Origin: Lentisphaeria bacterium UBA1776 | GTDB lineage: Bacteria; Verrucomicrobiota; Lentisphaeria; Victivallales; Victivallaceae | Assembly: GCA_002314605.1 (NCBI GenBank) | Contig: DCGO01000119.1 | Coordinates: 1 to 17,979 of the forward strand | DNA length: 17,979 nucleotides | Direction of reading: 5' to 3' | In this document: piece by piece, positions 14,186-17,979 of the stretch | Layout of the letters: the number at the start of each line of letters is the position of its first letter | Position numbering within the stretch: position 1 is the first letter of the stretch | Translations under genes and position numbers: made by a program | The notes under the pieces: generated by a model | What the model was told of the DNA's origin: nothing | Seen by the model: only the letters and a program-made list of their open reading frames with translations | Database searches by the model: none

Positions 14186-15610
14186 TCACTCCCACACCTC
14201 CCTGGTCCCGGGCACGATCTTCCGTCCGGCGAAGCGGGTCAATCCCGCCGGATCCGCCGCCAGGGCAGGACCCAGTTCAATATCTGCGGTCCGTTTTCCG
14301 GCTTTGTCCCGGGGGAACGTGAAACCGGCCTTTTCCAGAATCGCGGCATCCCGGTCCAGAAGCATTTCCCGGCAGCTTTCCGCCGAGTCCACCCCGGTCT
14401 GATTTTTGGTGGGTGCAAACATGGTCTCGCGCTTTCCGGCTAAAATCATGGTTTTTGAGGCCAGCGGGAGGGCGTCAAAAATAAAGGACTCGAGCTTCAC
14501 GGCATTGGGGCTTTCCGGTTTCACCAGCGTCCCCGCTTCATTGATGAACGGGACTTTTTTGTCCGCCCGGTGCCATGGAAGGCGCAGTTTGCCGCCTGCA
14601 GTGAGGCGGGCCACGAAATCCCGGGAGATCACATGGATCGCCGGGGATCCTGCCACAAAACGCAGCGACCCGTCAGGATTGCGGCTCTCCGCCAGATTTG
14701 CCGGCAGATCACTGTATTCGATGATCTGCGTATGCCCCCCGGAAGTGCAGAAGTTGCCGAGTTTCTCGTAGGGGTTGGTCTTCGGCAGCATAATGGCGCT
14801 CATCTCTGCTCCGGTAAGTTCATGCAGCCCGAGAAACCGGGTATTCAGCATGGGAGCCAGGGGATTATCCACCTGAAAATAGCTGATGACCGGAGTATTT
14901 TCCCGCACCATGCGGTCCAAGGCCCCGGAGTTTCTCAGTGCCAGCAGTGTGCCGCCGTGGCCGTTGGGGGAAAGGGAGAGGGAATCTTTGGCACCCAGCA
15001 GAAGTTTCCCGTCGGTGCCGAAGGCGGGCATGGAACCCTGCGTGAAAAACATGACCCGTTCCGGGTCCAGACCGAAAAAGTTCTTTTCCCGGAAGAAATT
15101 CCGGGTATCCTGATCATTGACAACACTGGTCATGATATACCAGGTGACGGGCTTCCCGTACCGTTTGACCGCAGCGGAAACGGTCCCGGCAAAATACTCA
15201 AAAAGCGACCGTCCGGAAACCGGTCCGATGGGATAGGTCCCCTTGGGGCCCTCGAAGCCCAGTCTCGTCCCCTGACCGCCGGCTACGGTGAGGAGACAGA
15301 CTTTGCCGATGCGCAGAAGTTCCTCTCCAGTCTGATCGGCCTGAAAATAAAGTTTTTTTTCCTCTCCTGTACGGGGTTCCGCCGGAAAGAAGGGTGCCGG
15401 TTCGAGATCCGCCGGGATGGTGGTCTCCGGGCGTTTGATCACATATTCCGCCGCCAGAAGATTCAGTTCCTCAAAATCCAGCGCGGCGATTTGGCCGGAA
15501 AGCTTTTTTCGACCGGCATCATCCAGTTCGTTCCAGAACCGGAACACCTGTCCCTGACCGGCGGCCGAGGCCGCCGTCTGCAAAGTGCAACTGTTCATAC
15601 TGTACTGCAT
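14186..15610 (-). CDS. UDP-N-acetylglucosamine pyrophosphorylase-like UTP:sugar-1-phosphate uridylyltransferase (UAP1 family)
   Basis: Makes a UDP-sugar, most likely UDP-GlcNAc, from UTP and the sugar 1-phosphate; cytoplasmic. The fold is the eukaryote-type UDPGP family, not bacterial GlmU. Counting from the ATG at 15610 (474 aa) it has AGGQGTRLGFEGPKGTYP (110-127), then LSPNGHGGTLLAL, FQVDNPL, EYSDLP, NAVKLESFIFDALP and FAPTKN, all close to UAP1 phrases. The frame is open to a TTG at 15685, but that codon lies inside the likely promoter. The ATG at 15610 (GGGAGA upstream) or the next at 15598 are better starts. It is first in an operon with the 101-aa unknown, ftsW and ftsA, which suits a role in wall precursor supply. 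UDP-glucose or UDP-GalNAc activity cannot be excluded. Confidence 0.87.
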   Translation of the reverse strand: MQYSMNSCTLQTAASAAGQGQVFRFWNELDDAGRKKLSGQIAALDFEELNLLAAEYVIKRPETTIPADLEPAPFFPAEPRTGEEKKLYFQADQTGEELLRIGKVCLLTVAGGQGTRLGFEGPKGTYPIGPVSGRSLFEYFAGTVSAAVKRYGKPVTWYIMTSVVNDQDTRNFFREKNFFGLDPERVMFFTQGSMPAFGTDGKLLLGAKDSLSLSPNGHGGTLLALRNSGALDRMVRENTPVISYFQVDNPLAPMLNTRFLGLHELTGAEMSAIMLPKTNPYEKLGNFCTSGGHTQIIEYSDLPANLAESRNPDGSLRFVAGSPAIHVISRDFVARLTAGGKLRLPWHRADKKVPFINEAGTLVKPESPNAVKLESFIFDALPLASKTMILAGKRETMFAPTKNQTGVDSAESCREMLLDRDAAILEKAGFTFPRDKAGKRTADIELGPALAADPAGLTRFAGRKIVPGTREVWE

Positions 15611-15657
15611 CCTCTCAAAATCTCCCGGAAAGACGGGAACCGTTTTCGATACAGCAT

Positions 15658-15685
15658 ACAGTATCTCATAAGAAGGGTTTTGCAA
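15658..15685 (-). promoter_or_regulatory. Candidate promoter of the UAP1-like/ftsW/ftsA operon
   Basis: Minus strand: -35 TTGCAA (15680-15685), 16-nt spacer, -10 TACTGT (15658-15663). It lies about 50 nt before the chosen ATG, in the only sizeable gap upstream of the operon. Confidence 0.4.
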
Positions 15686-15732
15686 GCAGTTTTTCTGTTT
15701 TTTTTGAGAATCAGTTCTGACGGTCCGCGCTG

Positions 15733-16710
15733 TCAGCGGCCGAGGATCTTCCAGATCGTGGTCTGGGTCGGACCGGAAGCGGAAATCCGGCGGCTTTCAT
15801 GCAGAAAGGCTTCGATGATTTCAGAATACCCCGGACGCTCTTCCGGCTGAAACGCCATCATCTGTGCGAGAAATCCGGAAAATTCCGGGGAGATCAGATC
15901 ATTCAGGTCCCCTGCCGGCAGATAGAGGGGGTGCCGCCGCCGTTCCAGCAGGATTTCAGCATCGCCATCGGCGGCATAGGGTATCTGCCCGGTGATAAGT
16001 TCATAAGCGGTCACTCCGAGACTGAAAATATCGCCGCGGAAATCCTCCACGCCGGTAGCCAGCCACTCGGGACTTACATAAGCCGGACTGGCCCATTCCC
16101 GGACAGTTCCCTGAAAGGGAAACTCCGGACTTTCCGCCAGATCGAAGTCCCCCAGTGCCGCTCCGCCGTCTTTGGCCATGATGATATTGCCCGGCTTGAT
16201 GTCGTGGTGGACAATTCCACCCTGATGCGCAGCCCGCAGCCCGCCGGCAACCATGGAAAGCGCATCCAGAAGGACCGGCAGTTCCGGCAGCGCTTTTTCA
16301 CGGACCAGCTGCTCCAGACAGCCGCCGTCCATGTAGCGCATGACCAGGAAAGGCCTGCCCTCCACGATACCGCTGTCGTAAATGGGGATCAATCCCGGGT
16401 GGTCCACCGGCGACACAAGCATGGCCTGATTGAGAAACTGTCCGCACACTTCCGGTTCCCGGGCCGCTTCTTCGTTCATGATCTTGATGGCCACATAGCG
16501 GGAGAATTCCGGGTCAATGGCTTTGAAAACTTCCGACATGCCGCCTTTGCCGCAGATTCGCTCCAGCAGATATTTGTCGAACCGTTTGGGGACCCGCAGA
16601 TGCGTGCCGCAACCCGGACACTCAAACCGGCTGAATGGTTCAAATTCCGAAACATCAAACTTTGCGCCGCAATTCCGGCAGATGATCTTCAATGCATCAG
16701 GCGGCTCCAT
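15733..16710 (-). CDS. Zinc-ribbon Ser/Thr protein kinase-like protein with degenerate motifs
   Basis: A 325-aa cytoplasmic protein with no membrane helix. An N-terminal zinc ribbon has Cys11, Cys14, Cys31 and Cys34 (CRNCG...CPGCG, MJ0042-like). A Hanks-type kinase domain follows (about 44-305): glycine loop GKGGMSEVF (54-62), Lys76 in VAIK, catalytic loop HHDIKPGN with Asp170 and Asn175, metal loop DFD (188-190), SPE (213-215) and helix-F Asp227. Three usual signatures are altered: HRD reads HHD, DFG reads DFD, and the helix-C Glu appears to be Gln95. The core Lys, both Asp and Asn remain, so activity is possible but unusual. The ATG (AAAGGTGA upstream) overlaps the preceding MBL gene by 14 nt. 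Zinc-ribbon kinases of this type are common in the PVC group. Confidence 0.88.
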   Translation of the reverse strand: MEPPDALKIICRNCGAKFDVSEFEPFSRFECPGCGTHLRVPKRFDKYLLERICGKGGMSEVFKAIDPEFSRYVAIKIMNEEAAREPEVCGQFLNQAMLVSPVDHPGLIPIYDSGIVEGRPFLVMRYMDGGCLEQLVREKALPELPVLLDALSMVAGGLRAAHQGGIVHHDIKPGNIIMAKDGGAALGDFDLAESPEFPFQGTVREWASPAYVSPEWLATGVEDFRGDIFSLGVTAYELITGQIPYAADGDAEILLERRRHPLYLPAGDLNDLISPEFSGFLAQMMAFQPEERPGYSEIIEAFLHESRRISASGPTQTTIWKILGR

Positions 16711-17518
16711 GATTCACCTTTCTGCAGCTGAATGGTTTTCTGACGGTATCCTGCAGCGCCACATCCAGATAGATGTCGCTGCGCCCCATGCGCTCCAGCA
16801 TCTCCCGGGCCATACGGGACACGAGGCTGTAATCATTGCACTCCCGGCTGACATGCACCAAGGTCAGCATCCGGGTGGCATCGCCGATCAATTCCGGCAA
16901 AATGGCCATGGCATCCGTATTGCCGAGGTGCCCTCTCCGGCTGCGGATCCGCTGCTTGAGCGCGGGGGGGCGGGAGGAAGCAGCCAGCATGGCATCATCA
17001 TAATTGCATTCAAAGACCAGCATCCGGCAGCCGGACAGGGCCCCGCGGACCATGTCATCGGCGATTCCGAGATCCGTGGCGATCCCCAACGAATTTTCCC
17101 CGTAATGCAGCACGAACCCCACCGGGGCACTGGCATCGTGGGACACCGGGAAACTCCGGACGCTTATGTCTTCAAGCATGAATTGCGCTCCGGGCTCAAA
17201 TTCAAAAACCCGGGCAGGCAGTGCTCCATGGTCATCGAGAAACTCGGCGGTCCGTCCGGCCGTATAAAGGGGGATCTTCAGTTTGTCGCACAGGACCCTG
17301 CAGCCGCGGGAATGGTCCACATGATCGTGAGTAAGCAGCACGGCCCGGATGCTTTCCGGTTCAATGCCGGCATTTTGCAGCCGGGCGAACATCTCCCTGC
17401 AGGAAAAACCGGCATCCACCAGCAGGGTGCAACGGGGGGTCCTGACGGCAAATGCGTTGCCGCCGGAACCGCTTCCCAGCGAGATGAATTCCATGAAAGA
17501 GTCAGGCACCGCGTCCAT
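16697..17518 (-). CDS. yycJ: YycJ/WalJ-like metallo-beta-lactamase-fold hydrolase
   Basis: A 273-aa cytoplasmic metal-dependent hydrolase, probably a nuclease-type member by family; B. subtilis YycJ/WalJ is linked to wall control and DNA metabolism. Seen motifs: SLGSGSGGNA (13-22), LLVDAGFS, the metal site THDHVDH (HxHxDH, about 63-69), SHDASAPVGF, IATDLG, FECNYDDAML, LKQRIRSRRGHLGN and LVHVSRECND. These run in the order typical for YycJ. The length fits (about 260 aa). The ATG at 17518 has only distant AGGAGA. The Met at 17494 (MEFISLGSGS) matches the usual family start and is an alternative. It has its own promoter and overlaps the kinase gene, so the two are co-transcribed. Confidence 0.9.
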   Translation of the reverse strand: MDAVPDSFMEFISLGSGSGGNAFAVRTPRCTLLVDAGFSCREMFARLQNAGIEPESIRAVLLTHDHVDHSRGCRVLCDKLKIPLYTAGRTAEFLDDHGALPARVFEFEPGAQFMLEDISVRSFPVSHDASAPVGFVLHYGENSLGIATDLGIADDMVRGALSGCRMLVFECNYDDAMLAASSRPPALKQRIRSRRGHLGNTDAMAILPELIGDATRMLTLVHVSRECNDYSLVSRMAREMLERMGRSDIYLDVALQDTVRKPFSCRKVNHGAA

Positions 17519-17569
17519 GATTTCCGTAGAGAATCTCCTGTCAACCGAGCAAAATATCTTCGTTCCTTA

Positions 17570-17598
17570 AAGATACATCCGGAAAACCCGCCAGTCAA
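17570..17598 (-). promoter_or_regulatory. Promoter of the yycJ-kinase operon
   Basis: Minus strand: -35 TTGACT (17593-17598), 17-nt spacer, -10 TATCTT (17570-17575). Start near 17563 gives a leader of about 45 nt. The leader contains TTGACAGGA (17536-17544), the same 9-mer found twice before macA. Confidence 0.6.
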
Positions 17599-17679
17599 GT
17601 TCCGGACATGAAAAACATTCAAAGTCCTGGAACTTTTTTCGTATTTTTAGGGAAAGGGGGTGGAAAAATCGGCCGAATA

Positions 17680-17688
17680 TGCTATAAT
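17680..17688 (+). promoter_or_regulatory. Extended -10 promoter of the terminal secreted protein gene
   Basis: TGCTATAAT has a perfect -10 (17683-17688) with an extended TGn. No good -35 is seen at 16-18 nt (best TGGAAA). It is preceded by ATA as in the ACT-gene promoter. Start near 17695, leader about 44 nt. Confidence 0.55.
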
Positions 17689-17738
17689 ATCCTTCAAGTA
17701 TATTTCAGAAACAAGCATTTTATGGCAAGGAGACCCTT

Positions 17739-17979
17739 ATGAAACTGTTTTTTTCCGTGTGCGGAATGTTTGCGGCACTGTTTTTGGCGGCGGAAGCCCC
17801 GGAGGCCAAGTCTGCCGTTGAAAAGGTTCAAACAGGCCGTTTCACCAATTCTGTGGAATCGACTCCGATCTACGAGAGCTCCATCCTCCATCCGGAAAAA
17901 GCCGGAAAGGAGCAGGAGGCCAAGACTGAAGCAAAACCAGTTGCGACTCCAGCGGCCAAGGCTCCTGCCAAGGTTGAAG
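17739..17979 (+). CDS. Secreted Lys/Ala/Pro-rich protein, N-terminal part (cut by window end)
   Basis: The ATG at 17739 follows AAGGAG at a 6-nt distance and an extended -10 promoter. The 80 codons visible stay open to the window edge. Residues 1 to about 19 form a signal peptide (MKLFFSVCGMFAALFLAAEA). After it come a mixed segment with VQTGRFTNSVESTPIYESS and then a low-complexity Lys/Ala/Glu/Pro stretch from about residue 53. This could be a flexible linker before a folded domain or a periplasmic spacer. No family is recognisable from this part. Confidence 0.75.
   Translation, partial: MKLFFSVCGMFAALFLAAEAPEAKSAVEKVQTGRFTNSVESTPIYESSILHPEKAGKEQEAKTEAKPVATPAAKAPAKVE

Noticed and set aside
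15611..15685. TTG start extending the UAP1-like protein by 25 residues
   Set aside because: The extension overlaps the best candidate promoter and adds residues not typical of the family; ATG starts at 15610 or 15598 are better.

Overview
The window is about 18 kb of GC-rich bacterial chromosome (roughly 57-60 % GC by eye) carrying 15 supported protein genes. There are no tRNA, rRNA, CRISPR or insertion-sequence genes. The mix of genes suggests the PVC superphylum, most likely Lentisphaerae (Victivallis-like): a secreted family 8 polysaccharide lyase, a kinase with an N-terminal CxxC zinc ribbon, a UAP1-like nucleotidyltransferase next to ftsW/ftsA, and a B12-dependent ribonucleotide reductase. 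This placement is inference from gene content and codon style; no phylogeny was run.

Layout. (1) 126-3543, minus strand: a macA-type adaptor, an ABC ATPase and a MacB-type permease in one tight operon, with a terminator at 37-66. (2) 3614-3936, minus: a small RRM RNA-binding protein with its own strong promoter, a leader of about 275 nt and a clean hairpin terminator. (3) 4360-6292, plus: a promoter and a secreted PL8 lyase, whose stop codon abuts the stop codon of the convergent asnB. (4) 6293-10595, minus: asnB and nrdJ, separated by a GC-rich repeat-bearing spacer. The nrdJ leader has two NrdR-box-like palindromes. (5) 10859-11287, plus: a two-ACT-domain protein. (6) 11336-15610, minus: a four-gene operon of UAP1-like pyrophosphorylase, a 101-aa unknown, ftsW and ftsA. 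(7) 15733-17518, minus: a YycJ/WalJ-like metallo-beta-lactamase-fold protein overlapping a zinc-ribbon kinase. (8) 17739-17979, plus: the start of a secreted Lys/Ala/Pro-rich protein, cut by the window end.

How they work together. The envelope theme is strongest: UDP-sugar precursor synthesis, a SEDS glycan polymerase and the FtsA membrane anchor share one transcript, and a YycJ-type protein (linked to wall control in Firmicutes) sits just upstream of it. nrdJ supplies dNTPs and appears to be under classical NrdR control. The transporter, lyase and asnB look like ordinary accessory or housekeeping units.

I found no convincing undescribed multi-gene system. The points most worth a second look are the degenerate kinase motifs, the ftsW-ftsA operon without ftsZ, the unknown 101-aa protein inside it, the long leader of the RRM gene with a possible upstream ORF, and the NrdR boxes of nrdJ.
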